62,000 nt of DNA from Cryptomeria japonica (GCF_030272615.1 NC_081415.1:379281392-379343391); one strand, 5' to 3'; numbered from the stretch's first letter, positions 24,730-35,890 are shown. Notes: generated by a model from the sequence alone, not told the origin. Translations and numbers: made by a program.

Positions 24730-24850
24730 AGCTATGTTCTCTTCAAAAAATTGGGCCGAAATAAAACTTCAGCCATTGATCTACGATCATCGAACAGTTT
24801 AAAATCATTGATAGATTTTAGGTATGTGTCACCCTTTACATGTCAAAGAG
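24730..24850 (+). repeat. Lone diverged relative of the ~270-bp array unit
   Basis: GGGCCGAAAT, AGCCATTGATCTACGATCAT and CGAACAG occur in the same order and spacing as GGGCCGAAAT...GCCGTTGATC...CATCCAACGG in the 19.8-21.6-kb array. It lies some 3 kb away and is much more diverged. Confidence 0.5.
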
Positions 24851-24964
24851 GCCGCACTTATTGATATGTCATGTAGAGTCCAGGCTCAATGTATTATGTG
24901 ATGTGCCTTATCTATTAATGGCAATGAATTCATGAAATCACCAATAAATTATATATTTTTCCAT

Positions 24965-25240
24965 AAATAACAAAATATTCGCCAAAACAAATTAAATAAT
25001 TTTCAAGCGGTGGATAAAAATCGCCAATACATTTAAATAATTTTTCCTTTGGAGTAAAATTTTTCGCTCATACAATTATATATTTGTTCCTTTTAACCAA
25101 AATTATTCAGCTCCCACAATAAATATTTTCCCCATAGAATAAGGTATTATTCGCTAGAAATTTATGGAATTTTCGTACCCTAGAAAAAAATTGCCAATAC
25201 AAAATAATTTTTTTCCCATTTAAAAAAAAAAATTTGCCAT
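24965..25240 (+). promoter_or_regulatory. Right subterminal repeats of the hAT element
   Basis: ATTCGCCAA (24970), ATCGCCAAT (25019), TTCGCT (25065), ATTCGCT (25149), ATTGCCAAT (25188), TTTGCCAT (25232) in an otherwise A/T-rich stretch, in the same orientation as the motifs at the left end. Confidence 0.5.
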
Positions 25241-25315
25241 CGATATGAAAATTTCCCCCCGAAAATAATGTCTGATTCACCAGGATTTTACACAGTTGCC
25301 TGGGGGGTGGTTTCT

Positions 25316-25329
25316 TAAAGTTATCCCTG
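25316..25329. repeat. Right terminal inverted repeat of the hAT element
   Basis: Reverse complement reads CAGGGATAACTTTA; pairs with the left end at 10 of 14 positions. Confidence 0.65.
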
Positions 25330-25337
25330 CTGGAGCT
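25330..25337. repeat. Right 8-bp target-site duplication of the hAT element
   Basis: CTGGAGCT, partner of CCGGAGCT at 10764-10771. Confidence 0.75.
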
Positions 25338-26310
25338 TTGTTACCTTCAAAAGAAAACACAGCTTTCTTAATCTCCTCCCTAGACAGAATGGCAGTTAAG
25401 AATCTGTTGTGATCTTCTCCTAAAAAAGAGGGGATAGCTTTTAACAAATTGTCTTGATCTTCCTCAATCAGGTTAGGATTAGTAGAAAGGAGGGAGGATA
25501 AAAGACATACAACTTCCCCTCGAATGTCATCTTCCCTATCTAGAACCACACCATCAATAGAAATATGGGAGATCCTATTAGCTGCAAAATTAATGGGAAA
25601 ATGGTTTGAGCCAATCCTAGGAAGAGTTGAAAGGGAACAAAAAAACTTGACCATCCAATCATTTGAAATTAGGGCCCGACCTAGGCATACTTGTATCAGC
25701 TCATTACCAGCCCTCCTGTTAGTCCAAGTATAGCTTGCACCTTGAAGAGTGACATCATGCAACTCTTAGTTGTTGATTAACTCCATTAGATCCATTCTTC
25801 TCTCCATATGAACTTGAGATCCACCAAAAAAAATTGTTTCTTGAAGAGGCATGTTAAAATCTCCCATAATTATCCAGCTGTCTTCCAAAAATTTCAATCG
25901 ATAAGATTCCAACCTTTTCCAAAATTTTCTTCTAGTAACTTTTGAATTAGGAGCATAGATGTTAGATAAAACCCAAGAGAAGTCATCCTTGATATGATGA
26001 AACCTAACAAAAAAATATTCTCCTTTGCATCAAGAGTCTCTCCCCTAGTAAAGTTGGTGTTCTAAAAGATGGCAGTCCCTCCTGAAGGACCCTCAGAACT
26101 GTTGCCAACAACCCCACAATTTTTGAACAACTTAATCTTTTCCACCTTTTCCTTAGACATTTTGGTCTGTTGGATCAAAACAATATCTAGTTTATGATCT
26201 CTAACTAGATTTCAGATAATATCCTACTTATGGAAGTCATTGAGTCCTTGTAGAAATGCCTGCCTGAGGAACACCTTTTTAAGAGAACCCTTTTCCCCCT
26301 ACAACAGAGT
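25338..26310 (-). pseudogene. LINE-1 ORF2, 5' part: APE-type endonuclease and start of the RT
   Basis: Minus-strand segments: HKLDIVLIQQTKMSKEKVEK (near 26190), PSGGTAIF (near 26080), then GASYTWTNRRAG (25735) and LPRIGSNHFPI (25620), the latter equal to the S-D-H box of AP endonucleases with Asp replaced by Asn. The RT-proximal motif EEIKKAVFSFEGNKAP ends at 25338, where the hAT element begins; the frame resumes at 10763. Many stops and frameshifts. The enzyme would nick target DNA to prime reverse transcription. Confidence 0.75.
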
Positions 26311-27745
26311 CCAAACCATGTTTGTCTTAGCCAAAGAAAGAGGAAAATTGAGTTCTAGATTGCACCTCTAAGCCATTAGCTAGACCATAACCCTGCTGGC
26401 ATCATCCTCCCCCAATAGATCCTGCTCCTTTCTATTTATCTTGATAGGGGATATTAAATATCCATCCCCACTACAATTTTTTCCCTCTGAGATTTAACCT
26501 TCCTATAGGTGCAATTTTGAGTAGAGTTTTTCAGGTTCCTTATGATCTTCCACATTTCGGATCTTCTCCTGATCTAGAGTAGACTCCTTACCAGGGATGC
26601 CATCTGATTTGTCTTCCTCAACCAAACCATCCCTTTTTGGATTTAGATTTGGATGAGGGGAATCCCCCTTCCCCTCATGTTGAGCATTTGGGATCTCCAC
26701 ATGACGAGGGTTCTTGTGAAGATGAACTTCATGATCATCTTCATATTTCTTATTCATGTTAGTATTCTTCTCTCTCCAAACCTTCTTCTTAGTCACATTA
26801 TTCTAGGTTTCCACCTTATTTATCTACAGGGGACACTTTTTCACTCGGTGCCCATATTTCTTACAAAGAAAACAAGAAAAGGGCATAGTTTCAAAACTCC
26901 ACCGTCTGAACCAATATCCCTATTTTAGACACAATCTCAACTAAGGAGGGAATATTTATGTCATGGCTTACATTAGCATAGATCCTAGCAAAAACTATTC
27001 TCTTTCTAGCCGCTGTCATACGATCTATTGATAGAAGCTCCCCAAAAGAGCTAGCTAATCCCCTAAAGACAACTTCATACCAGTATTCGAGTGGAAGACC
27101 CAGTAACCTCACCTAGATAGGTACTAAAGAAAAGATAGCATCATTCAGATATAAATTAGGGGTCCATCTCTTCAAAGACAAAGATGATTTCCCAATCACC
27201 CAACGACCTCCGCATAAAATATCAAATAAGTATTCTTCACAAGAGAAAGAGAATAAAAAGAAACCCTTCGGCATAGCTGTGATCTCAATCTAACCTTTTA
27301 GATGCCATTTCTTTTTAGCAAAAGCCCTTACCAAATCAATATAGGGTCTGGGACCCACAAACTTACCAACTAGAGATAGGGCCATCAAGGAGATGTTATG
27401 GTCAATCACCTAATTAGGGATAGAAATAGCATACGTTACTGAAGCGGGTTAAAAAATATTATTAACTTGAGGGAAGACCGATTTCTCACTTAGTTTAACC
27501 CCAAAAAGGGAAGACCAAGGCCACGACAATTCCCTCTAGGTATCTCTCACCTGTGGACCATCACGTGGCTCAACACTCCCCCTAGCATCATTGAGGTTCC
27601 CATCTTCTCATGGGTCCTCTTCCTCAAAGTTTGTACCTCCTTCTTGGATTTCTTCTATCCTTTCCCCATCTTGTCTAGCATGCAGCCCGCCTACCTGTAG
27701 ATTCCCCACAATCTGAATTGTAGACACATTCCAACCTTCTACCAT
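26300..27745 (-). pseudogene. LINE-1 ORF1: DUF4283-type RNA-binding protein with zinc knuckle
   Basis: ATG at 27745 (MVEGWNVSTIQIVGN). The DUF4283 region spans about 27350-26900: KKKWHLKG, WVIGKSSLSLKRW, VRLLGLPLEYWYEVVFRGL and DRMTAARKRIVFARIYANVS. A CCHC knuckle, CFLCKKYGHRVKKC (C-x2-C-x4-H-x4-C), sits near 26880-26840, followed by a charged tail. Stops in several places and a frameshift beside the knuckle. ORF1 proteins of plant L1 elements bind the LINE RNA. Confidence 0.75.
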
Positions 27746-27771
27746 TTCAAACTTACTGAGAGAGAAATGAA

Positions 27772-27787
27772 TAGAGTTCTACCCTAT
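27772..27787. repeat. Right target-site duplication of LINE-1
   Basis: TAGAGTTCTACCCTAT, identical to 5896-5911. The LINE 5' end lies just inside. Confidence 0.8.
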
Positions 27788-27997
27788 ATTGTGTATAAAC
27801 CCTAAATAAACATAATGTAAATGAGAATGCTTCAAATCACAAATGCAATAATGGATCTAAAGCAGTAATGTATATCTAAAAACAAGTGTTTTGAAACTCA
27901 TATAAAGATATGAAAATAACATGAAACCATACCAAACCCTAAGGGAGGGGTACGATCTAATCAACAGTCGGTGATCTTCTATTATTCTTCAATATCT

Positions 27998-28802
27998 TGA
28001 AGCATTTATCGATGAGGAGGGACCTCAAAGAGATCAATCTGGACCAGTCAGCAATAGTAAACACAACAAAAACACACATATATGATGGAGGCAATGCAAA
28101 ACATATAGTTTTATTGCATGAAATTTGATTACACCCAACCGGTAACAACCAAGTTACAACATACTGGCACATAGGCCTGGTAGAATAGGTCACAACTGGG
28201 ACCTTGAATCAAAAGATCTATCTTCTAGGAACAGTCTATCTATCTAATACTCTAATTGATTCTAATTGATTATATTCTAAAGCATGATTACAAATATATA
28301 TATTGATCCAAAGGATCCAGTTGGCCCAAAAGGGATCAAAACCCAAAGAATAAGACCTAACGTGCAAAATAAACAAGGTCAACTTTTGCCAAGAAATTCC
28401 TTCAAAAAATCCAAAGGATGAAACATAGAGCATGGGAAAAGGTTAGCCACACGCTAATGAACATTGAAATCAACACCCAAGGCTCTGCAAGCTTCGGAAT
28501 GGGTTCTGATAGATCACCAGAATAGGTCTGAGGAAACCGGTAACAAAGGAACTACCGGTAACAAGAAACTGTCATGGAAACCAATAGCGATATCTTACCA
28601 AAAAGTGATCCAAATGTGATGTGGTCTGAAAGAAATAAATATGATCAATTCTTCAAGAAGAATCCAACTCTACAAGATCTGGTGAGCCAAAACCAGGACA
28701 CACAGAAAGGAAAACTGAAACTGCAAACAAAAAATAAAATAGAAAGGAAAAATGTTTTTGGTTGATGCAAGATTGTTGTGAACTGGGGATGCTCCTGCAT
28801 CA
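27998..28802 (-). repeat. 3' LTR of the chromodomain gypsy element (805 bp)
   Basis: TG...CA limits set by comparison with 33458-34189. It is 73 bp longer than the partner because of extra sequence around 28500-28570, in which ACCGGTAAC occurs twice. Minus-strand start is TGATGCAGGAGC. Confidence 0.8.
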
Positions 28803-28849
28803 GACATCTAGGGTTAATGAAAAAGTGAGCCTCTCACTTTGCTAGGGTC

Positions 28850-31800
28850 ATAGGGAAACTAAGGTGTTCTACCTCTGCCTGAGAAATCTAATATGGAACT
28901 TGAACTGGTCTGCCCTTCCACTTCACAAGATATTCTTTGTACTGACTGTTCTGGGTACTACGCCCAATCCCAAAATCTCTTCAATCTGATCCAGTTCCTT
29001 CTGAGGCAATTGTTTCTCAAGGTTGCAACACTGTCCTCACTAAATTTTGGTTCATGGTACTCATGAAGATCTGCAATGTTGAATATAGGTGAAATACTTA
29101 GACTCTTCGGTAGCTCTACTTCATATGCATTTCGAGAACTAAACTTCCTCAAAATCTTACATGGTCCAAACTTCTTCATCTGCAACTTATTATAAGTTCC
29201 AATCGAGAATATCTCTTTTCTCTGATATACCATCACTTCATCACCAACTTCAAATCCCTTATGTCTCTTATTCTCATCCGCCTTCTCCTTATATTTGTTG
29301 TTCATGTCTTCCAAATGCTATTTTACCTGAATATGCAATGTTGTCATGTGATCTACAAAATATTCTTCTTCTTAACTCTTATGTTCTTCGCTGCTAACAT
29401 CTCCCAGTTTTGATATTCCTCTAGGATGCACTCCGGTAACAATCTCAAAAGGTGTTTTTCTGGCACTTCTATTCACTGAATTGTAGTAGGAAAACTCTTC
29501 TTGTGCAAGGATCAAATCCCAACTTCCAGTTTATCTCCCACTAAACATCTCAAAAAATTTCCCAAACTCTGGTTAACAACTTTCAACTGTCCATCAGTCC
29601 ATGGATGAAAAGTAGAACTGAACTTCAAATTTGTCTTCATCTTCTTCCAAAGTATTCTCCAAAAATAGCTAACAAACTTAGTGTCTATGTTTGAAACTAT
29701 GCTCTTAGATAATCCATGCAATCTCACCACTTCCTTGAAAAATAGGTCGGCTACATATAATGTATTTGATGTCTTCTTACAAGGTATGAAATGAGTCATC
29801 TTTGAAAATCTATCCACTACCACAAATATAGAATCATTCTCTCTTGATGTCTTAGGCAATCCAAGTACAAAATCCATGCTTATATCCTCCAAAGGTCTTA
29901 CCGGTACTGTCAAAGGTTTATACAATCCCACATTCTGACTACTACCTTTTGCCACTTGACAAACTCTACAACTCTGCACATATCTCTTAACATCCTTATG
30001 AATTTGGGGCCAAAAGTATTGCTCACTCACCAATGCAACTGTTTGGTCAATGCCAAAATGTCCAGCTAGCCCTCCACTGTGTTTCTCTTTTATTAGGTTC
30101 TTTCTCATGGAACTATTAGGTATGCACAACTAAACTCCCCTGAATAACATCCCATCCTAAATGAAATAATCCAACCATTTTCTCCTATCAACCATAACCA
30201 GTTCTCTACATGATTTCCAAGGTTTTGCAAAATATGAGTCTTCATCATACAAGGTCTTCAAATCTTCAAAACCTAATACCATCACTCTCATCTCTAACAA
30301 CAAATTTCTTCTCCTACTCAATGCATCAGCAACTTTTTTAGATTTCCCACTTCTATGCTTCAACACAAAGGTGTAACTTTTCAAGAATTCTACCCATCTC
30401 ATATGTCTCTGATCCAACTTACTCTGACTATTCAAATACTGCAAATCTTGATGATCTGTATACAACACAAACTCCTTAGGCAACAAGTAGTGTCTCCATT
30501 TCTTCAAGGCTTGAATTATGGCATAAAATTTATAATCATACACTGAATATCTCTTCTGGGTATCATTCAATTTCTCACTGAAATAGGCTACTTCTCTCCC
30601 TTCTTGACTCAAGACTACTCCTATTGCTATTCCACTTGCATCAAAATCCACTTAAAATAATTTATTGAAATCTGGTAAAGCTAACACATGCTACTCAGTC
30701 ACTTTGTGCTTCAACAATTCAAAAAAATTGTTTGCTCTGGTGGTCCACTTGAATTCCTTCCAATCTTCTCTCATGGTCTCAGCCATAGGGCTACAAACCG
30801 AACTGAAATTTTTGATAAACTTCTAGTAAAAACTAGCCAATCCATGAAATGATCTTACCTCCCTAATGCTTTCCAGTGGAGGCCACTCAACAATGGCTTC
30901 ATTTTCTCAGGGTTCATCTTCAAACCATCCCCAGATATCTCAAATCCTTAATAGACTAACTCATCCTTCATGAAAGTACACTTCTTGATATTGAACAACT
31001 TTTCTTCTCTCAAACTCTACAAAACTTATCTTAACTGTAACAAATGCTCCTCTTTTATTTTACTAAAAATCAGAATGTCATCTAGATACACAATAATAAA
31101 CTTACCCAAGAATTTCTTCAATACCTCATTCATCAGCCTCATGAAAGTACTTGGTGCATTAGTCAATCCAAAAGGCATCACCAACCATTCAAAGACTCCT
31201 TCATTTATCTTAAATGTTGTCTTCCACTCATCACCTTCTCTGATCCTGATCTGATGATATCCACTCTACAAATCTATCTTTGTAAAGTATTTTTCTCCAC
31301 TCAAACAGTCCATTATGTCATCCATCCTAGGCAAAGGAAATCGGTATTTCATTGTGATATTGTATATTGCTCTTGAATTGGTACACATCCTCTATTCTCC
31401 ATTCTTCTTAGGTGCTAAAACTACTAGTATTGCACAAGGGCTCTGACTCTCCCTGATCAAACCTTTCTTCAAAAACTCTTGCACTTGTCTAATCAGTTCT
31501 TCATTACTTGTCAGTGTCAACTAGTGTGCAGCTTTGTTAGGAAAACTAGCTCCGGGAACCAAGTCCATGCAATGACTAATACTTCTATCAGGTGGCAATC
31601 CGCCAAGTACATTATCTGAAATGATGTCCTCATATTCTATTAGAAAATCTCTTATCTCTTTCGGGTGTTCTTCTTCCAGTTCCAGTCTCTCAGTCTTCTT
31701 AAGAATTAAGACAAAATACACATTCTCATGTATTAGTCCATCCACGAGTTTCCTTCCATCTACCAAATAGATTATGGCATTTGTATAGATTTCATTCTTC

Positions 31801-32258
31801 AAAGGTTCCTCCAAAGGTAACAAGGTTTGCTTCATCCCATTGGCCACAAGAGTGTATGTATTCTTCCTCCCATCATGTATTTCCTATCTATCAAACTTCC
31901 AAGGTCTACCCAACAAAAGATGACAAATATCCATTGGCATAATATCACACAAAAATTCATCATGATAATTCCCAATTTTCAATTTCACCAAACAATGTTC
32001 ACTTACTAACAACTTATGTGCATCCTAAATCCATACTATATGATAAGATTTAGGGTGTTTCAATTTCTCCATTTTCAACTTATTCACCATCTCTTCTGAA
32101 ATAAGATTATCTAAACTAAGATTATCTGAACTACCACTATCAATAACAACTTTACAACACTTACCGAATACCTTACATCTGGTTTTGAATAGATTCTTCC
32201 TCTGCAAGGGTTCTTTATCTCCTCCGATATGACACAAATCTCTCCTCATCATCAACAA
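28850..32258 (-). pseudogene. Chromovirus pol: protease, RT, RNase H, integrase, chromodomain
   Basis: Minus-strand order: protease with VIDSGSSDNLS (32150), RT with FTKIDL and [11 protein letters not shown] around a stop (31270) and YLDDILIFS (31080), RNase H FDASGIAIGVVLSQEG (30640) and TDHQDLQYLNSQSKL (30450), integrase GGLAGHFGIDQT (30085) and HPWTDGQLKVVNQSL (29600; the third catalytic residue lies nearby), then a GPCKILRKFSSRNAYEVELP segment and a chromodomain ending YKEYLVKWKGRP (28900). RT and RNase H copy the RNA; integrase with its chromodomain targets marked chromatin. About fifteen stops and several frameshifts; inactive. Confidence 0.85.
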
Positions 32259-32269
32259 TCTCCATCTTT

Positions 32270-33131
32270 CAGTTTATTGTCTGATCCAGTGGGGTTTTCT
32301 TCCACCACTACTACTCTTCTGGTAGCCTTTGTCTTCTTACACTCAAATGCACGGTGTCCTTCTCCTCCATACTTAAAGCAAGTTCCTCTAAATGCCCTCT
32401 TATCTTGCCTTCCAAAGTTCTCATTTTGGTAACCATTTGGTTCTCTCCTCTGATAGAAATTTCTATCATCCTTCCGATATGAATTACCTTCTTTATTTAC
32501 TTCCTTGTCCTTTTTTTGATCTGTACTAGATCCTCTTCCTCTAGTATATCCTCTTCCTCCTTGAAATATTCCTCTGGTAAACCTTCCACCTCTACCTCTC
32601 TATCTCTTCTCATGTCTTTTTTTCAATTTCTCTTCAAAGGTAAGTCTCTTCAACACTCTCCAATTTGATCATATTGAGTTAATCTTGTATAGACATCCGC
32701 AATCAATTCAAATATCTTGCAATTTGTTCAACTTCATCATCAATATGTTTGGATCTTATGTTCAACTTGTAAAATTCTTTGGTGTACTCCTTCACACTAG
32801 ATTCTTTTTGTCTCAGATTTTGCAACTTTCAAAATAAATCCACTTGATAATTCATTGGCAAAAACTTTTATTTCAACTTAGCAATCATCTGATCCCATGT
32901 CTTAATCTTTTCTTTACCTCTTCTTTGTCTATCAGTTTGCAAATGCTCCCACCAAAGAGATGCATGACCTTTCAGCTGGGTACGGGCATTTTTCACCTTC
33001 CTCTCTTCTGCAGTGTTTTCAAAATGGAAATACTTCTCCATCTCTGAAATCCAATCCATCAATTCATTTGAATCTAACTTACCATCATATTTCAGTGGGG
33101 TAAAATGAGGTGTAGTGTTCACCCTACTCAT
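32270..33131 (-). pseudogene. Chromovirus gag
   Basis: Starts MSRVNTTPHFTPLKYDGKLD at 33131; the capsid motif ARTQLKGHASLWWEHLQ lies near 32970. A knuckle-like CFKYGGEGHRAFEC occurs near 32370 (first Cys pair imperfect). Frameshifts between 32860 and 32420. Gag forms the particle and binds RNA. Confidence 0.75.
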
Positions 33132-33443
33132 AACCCTTAAAAACCTTTCTTCATCTGGATCAAGTGCCAGTAGTACTTATTCTGCTAGGGCTTCTTCTCC
33201 TTCATCTTCACTTACATCTTCAATATGATGGCCTCTTCTCTAGGTTGTCTCCATGGCTTCTAACTGGGTTGCTATTCCTCACAACATCTCCATCACAGTA
33301 GGGTTTGCACCCATGCACTCCACTATTCCTAGTTCCTCTTTGTGCCATGGATTCATGGTAGTCCTCTGCAATTGTAGCTCAGATTCATAATCCACCACCT
33401 TACAACAAAAATCTAGGACACACAACCTCCGAAACAAAAATCT

Positions 33444-33455
33444 GCTTTGATACCA
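33444..33455 (-). promoter_or_regulatory. Primer-binding site of the chromovirus (initiator Met tRNA)
   Basis: Minus strand TGGTATCAAAGC, two bases from the LTR end TTCA. Confidence 0.75.
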
Positions 33456-33457
33456 CT

Positions 33458-34189
33458 TGAAGAAGTCACTAGTGAGGAGGGACCTCAAAGAGATCAATCG
33501 AGACCGGTCATCAATAGTAAACACAATGGAAACACATAGATATGATGGAGGCAATGCAAAAAAAATAGTTTTATTGCATGAAATTTGATTACACCCAACT
33601 AGTAACAACTGAGTTACAATATACCAGCACACAGGCCTAGTAGAATAGGTCACAATTGGGACCTTGAATCAAAAGATCTATCTTCTAGGCATAATCTATC
33701 TATCTGATACTCTGATTGATTCTAATTGGTTACATTCTAAAGCATGATTACAAATATATATATATCGATCCAAAGGATCCAGTCAGCCCAAAAGGGATCA
33801 AAACCCGAAGAACAAGACCTAATGTGCAAAATAAACAAGGTTGGCCTTCACCAAGAGATTCCTCCAAAAAATCCAAAGGATGAAACATAGATTGCGAGAA
33901 AAGGTCGGCCACATGTCAAGGAACATTAAAATCAACACCCAAGGCTCTGCAAGCTTTGGAATAGAAATCGGTAATGATATATTGCTAGAAAGTGATCCAA
34001 ATGCGATGTGATCTGAAAGAAAGAAATATGATCAAGTATTCAAGTAGAATCCAACTCCACAAGATCCAGTGAGCCAAAACTGGGACACGCAGAAAGGAAA
34101 ACTAAAACTGCAAACATAAAACAAAACAAAAAGGAAAAATGTTTTTGGTTGATGCAAGATTGTTGTGAACCGAGGATGCTCCTACATCA
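33458..34189 (-). repeat. 5' LTR of the chromovirus, shared with a second partial copy
   Basis: 732 bp, TG...CA. PBS on its left side, and on its right the 3' internal end of a second copy, so it has served as 5' LTR for one copy and 3' LTR for the other. Confidence 0.8.
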
Positions 34190-34436
34190 GACATCTGGGG
34201 TTAATGAAAAAGTGAGCCTCTCACTTTGCTAGGGTCAGAGGGAAACCAAGGTGATCTACCTCTTCCTGATAAATCCAAGATGAATCTTTAACTGGTCTAC
34301 CCTTCCACTTCACAAGATATTCTTTGTAATGATTGTTCTAGGTACTATGACCCATCCTACTATCCAAAATCTCTTCAATCTGATATGGTTCCTTCCGAGG
34401 CAATTTTTTCTCAAGGTCTCTAACATTGTCCTCTCA
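34190..34436 (-). pseudogene. 3' internal end (chromodomain region) of a second chromovirus copy
   Basis: Matches 28803-29030: the same spacer after the LTR, the chromodomain coding stretch around 34300-34340 and the Arg/Lys-rich segment before it. Homology stops near 34436. Confidence 0.75.
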
Positions 34437-35384
34437 TATGACACTATGTGCATATGCAATCTAGTATAATAAAATAAATATTTAGGAAAAAGGATATATC
34501 CATAAGGTGTCAAAGAAAGGCCCCAATGGTATTTACAGTACACTGTTAAGAACTGCATCCTACAAAACCACATAATTAGATAAAATCACAAAATCACCTA
34601 AATGCTTACTAAAGAATGATGAAATTCATGGGCAGCTTATGCCCCCCTATTTCGGGTTGCTAATTTATGAGTTGAAACAGGGTATCATGTTTACCACATC
34701 GAATTGTGAAGGTAAGTGATGAAAAATTCTCCCAACAAATATCGATACAAGATTGAAGGACATCATGGAACATTTGGTAAGAAAGAGAGCTGAGACATGA
34801 ATCCAATGCAACCAACGGTGTGGAAATTGGAGTTCCCTGTCACAAGATATGAATGATTAAGTGAAAATGCAGAATTAGGGTTTTAGAGAGCTTATACCTT
34901 AAATAGTGACAATGACACTATTCATTTGTCATTTTCACCTTTTTGTCTTGAAGTGTAGCAGAGGATCCCACGTAGCACAAAATGTCTTGATGATGACTGA
35001 AGATGCCCACCTGGATGGAGATCCTACGGTGCTTTGTAATCAATGATAACCCACTTGATGAGGTAAGTCCACTCAACTGCATGTGTACTTTTTGTTGACT
35101 ATCTATTTGACTGAGTTGACTTTATAGGGAACCCTAATTCCTATGTGTACCCAATAGGGCACCATGGTCCCCTTAGGGTGCCATTGTCCTTGTTGGGTGC
35201 CTTTATCCTCCCAGGGTGCCATGGTCCTTCTAAGACATCTTGGTCCTCCCAAAGTACCCTAGTCCCATCATGGTTCCCTATTCCTTAACCAGGGAGACTA
35301 AGGGCACACAAGGAATCAGGCATTAGGAAATGTGTCGATTGATTTTGATTTCAGATAGATGACTGATTCATGACTGTCAATTTT
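34437..35384 (-). other. Tat-like 3' region: truncated LTR start, polypurine tract and degenerate tandem repeats
   Basis: A minus-strand GGGGGGC tract at 34641-34650 is a candidate polypurine tract; 34437-34640 would then be the start of an LTR cut off by the chromovirus copy. 35124-35300 holds about seven degenerate ~22-bp repeats around GGGTGCCATGGTCCTT. No ORF. Confidence 0.4.
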
Positions 35385-35818
35385 ACAGAGATTGCCTTAC
35401 ATGTGGGAGCATATTGCCAAGCTCACGTACCAGAATCTGAGGAGCCAGATTCCTCAACTGTCATTGAAGGATTGACAACTTCTTGAGGTGGTGGGCCTAT
35501 GGTATTTATGCAATATTACTTCCATCAAGTTTCATGCAACAATTCTCATGGCCTTGATAGAGAGATAGGATCTTAATACCTCCACCTTCATCTTACATGT
35601 GGGAGAGATGGCAGTCACATTAGAGGATGTATACCATATTTTTAGACTCCCTTTTAGAGGATGCATAGTTGGGTACCAAATAAATCGCACTTTAATAGCT
35701 TTGAGGAGAGAAAAAATATATTGTATTGACAAGGCCATGAGTGAAGAGATGAAGGGTTGGATCCTCATTCATTGGCTACTCAGCCATACCAAAAGAGTTA
35801 AATCTTCCACCATGTTGT
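35385..35818 (+). pseudogene. Plant mobile domain (PMD) protein fragment, antisense in a Tat element
   Basis: Plus-strand frame with LPYMWEHIAKLTYQNL, then after two stops ALIER and a block HVGEMAVTLEDVYHIFRLP (35590-35650), the core signature of the plant mobile domain (aminotransferase-like, as in MAIN/MAIL proteins). The end RREKIYCIDKAM is less typical. It lies opposite to the RT/RNase H fragment at 35940-36960, the position where Tat elements keep an antisense ORF. Stops near 35473 and 35570. Function in transposons is unknown. Confidence 0.7.
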
Positions 35819-35886
35819 GATAGTGAAGAAACTTATCATCCTTGGTCTAATACTCATCATTGACATGTTTTATGACTAGTTGTGAA

Positions 35887-35890
<4 letters not shown>

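Larger units (their letters stand above)
10772..25329 (+). mobile_element. 14.56-kb hAT-superfamily DNA transposon inserted in LINE-1
   Basis: Left end CAAAGATTATTTTA and right end (reverse complement) CAGGGATAACTTTA match at 10 of 14 bases and fit the hAT terminal consensus YARNG. An 8-bp duplication flanks it, the hAT size. The LINE RT breaks at Lys-Ala-Pro at exactly these edges. Inside lie a hAT transposase on the plus strand, a long antisense gene, a tandem array and two further ORFs. Short TCGCC-type motifs cluster near both ends in the same orientation. The element is far larger than usual hAT transposons (2-5 kb), so later insertions inside it are possible. Confidence 0.75.
5912..27771 (-). 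mobile_element. LINE-1: plant L1-type retrotransposon with RNase H and a third ORF, split by a hAT element
   Basis: Bounded by a perfect 16-bp duplication. On the minus strand the order is ORF1 (from 27745), endonuclease and start of RT (to 25338), the inserted hAT transposon, rest of RT, zf-RVT-like region, RNase H (to about 8050), ORF3 (7765-6137), then a TTAATAAAAAAC tail at 5912. Without the hAT insertion it is about 7.29 kb, and only 26 bp lie before the ORF1 ATG. Many stops and frameshifts show it is old. Inference: the third ORF belongs to the LINE because it lies inside the same duplication; a 3'-end fusion formed at insertion is the alternative. Confidence 0.75.
27998..34189 (-). mobile_element. 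Chromovirus-type Ty3/gypsy retrotransposon
   Basis: Two LTRs (27998-28802 and 33458-34189) flank 4.65 kb with, on the minus strand, PBS, gag with zinc knuckle, protease, RT, RNase H, integrase and a chromodomain. LTRs have diverged by several percent plus a 73-bp indel, so the insertion is old. The right-hand LTR is followed by another partial internal region of the same family (34190-34436). Confidence 0.85.

Noticed and set aside
30355-32009. Plus-strand ORFs across the chromovirus pol region
   Set aside because: Shadows of the minus-strand RT, RNase H and protease.
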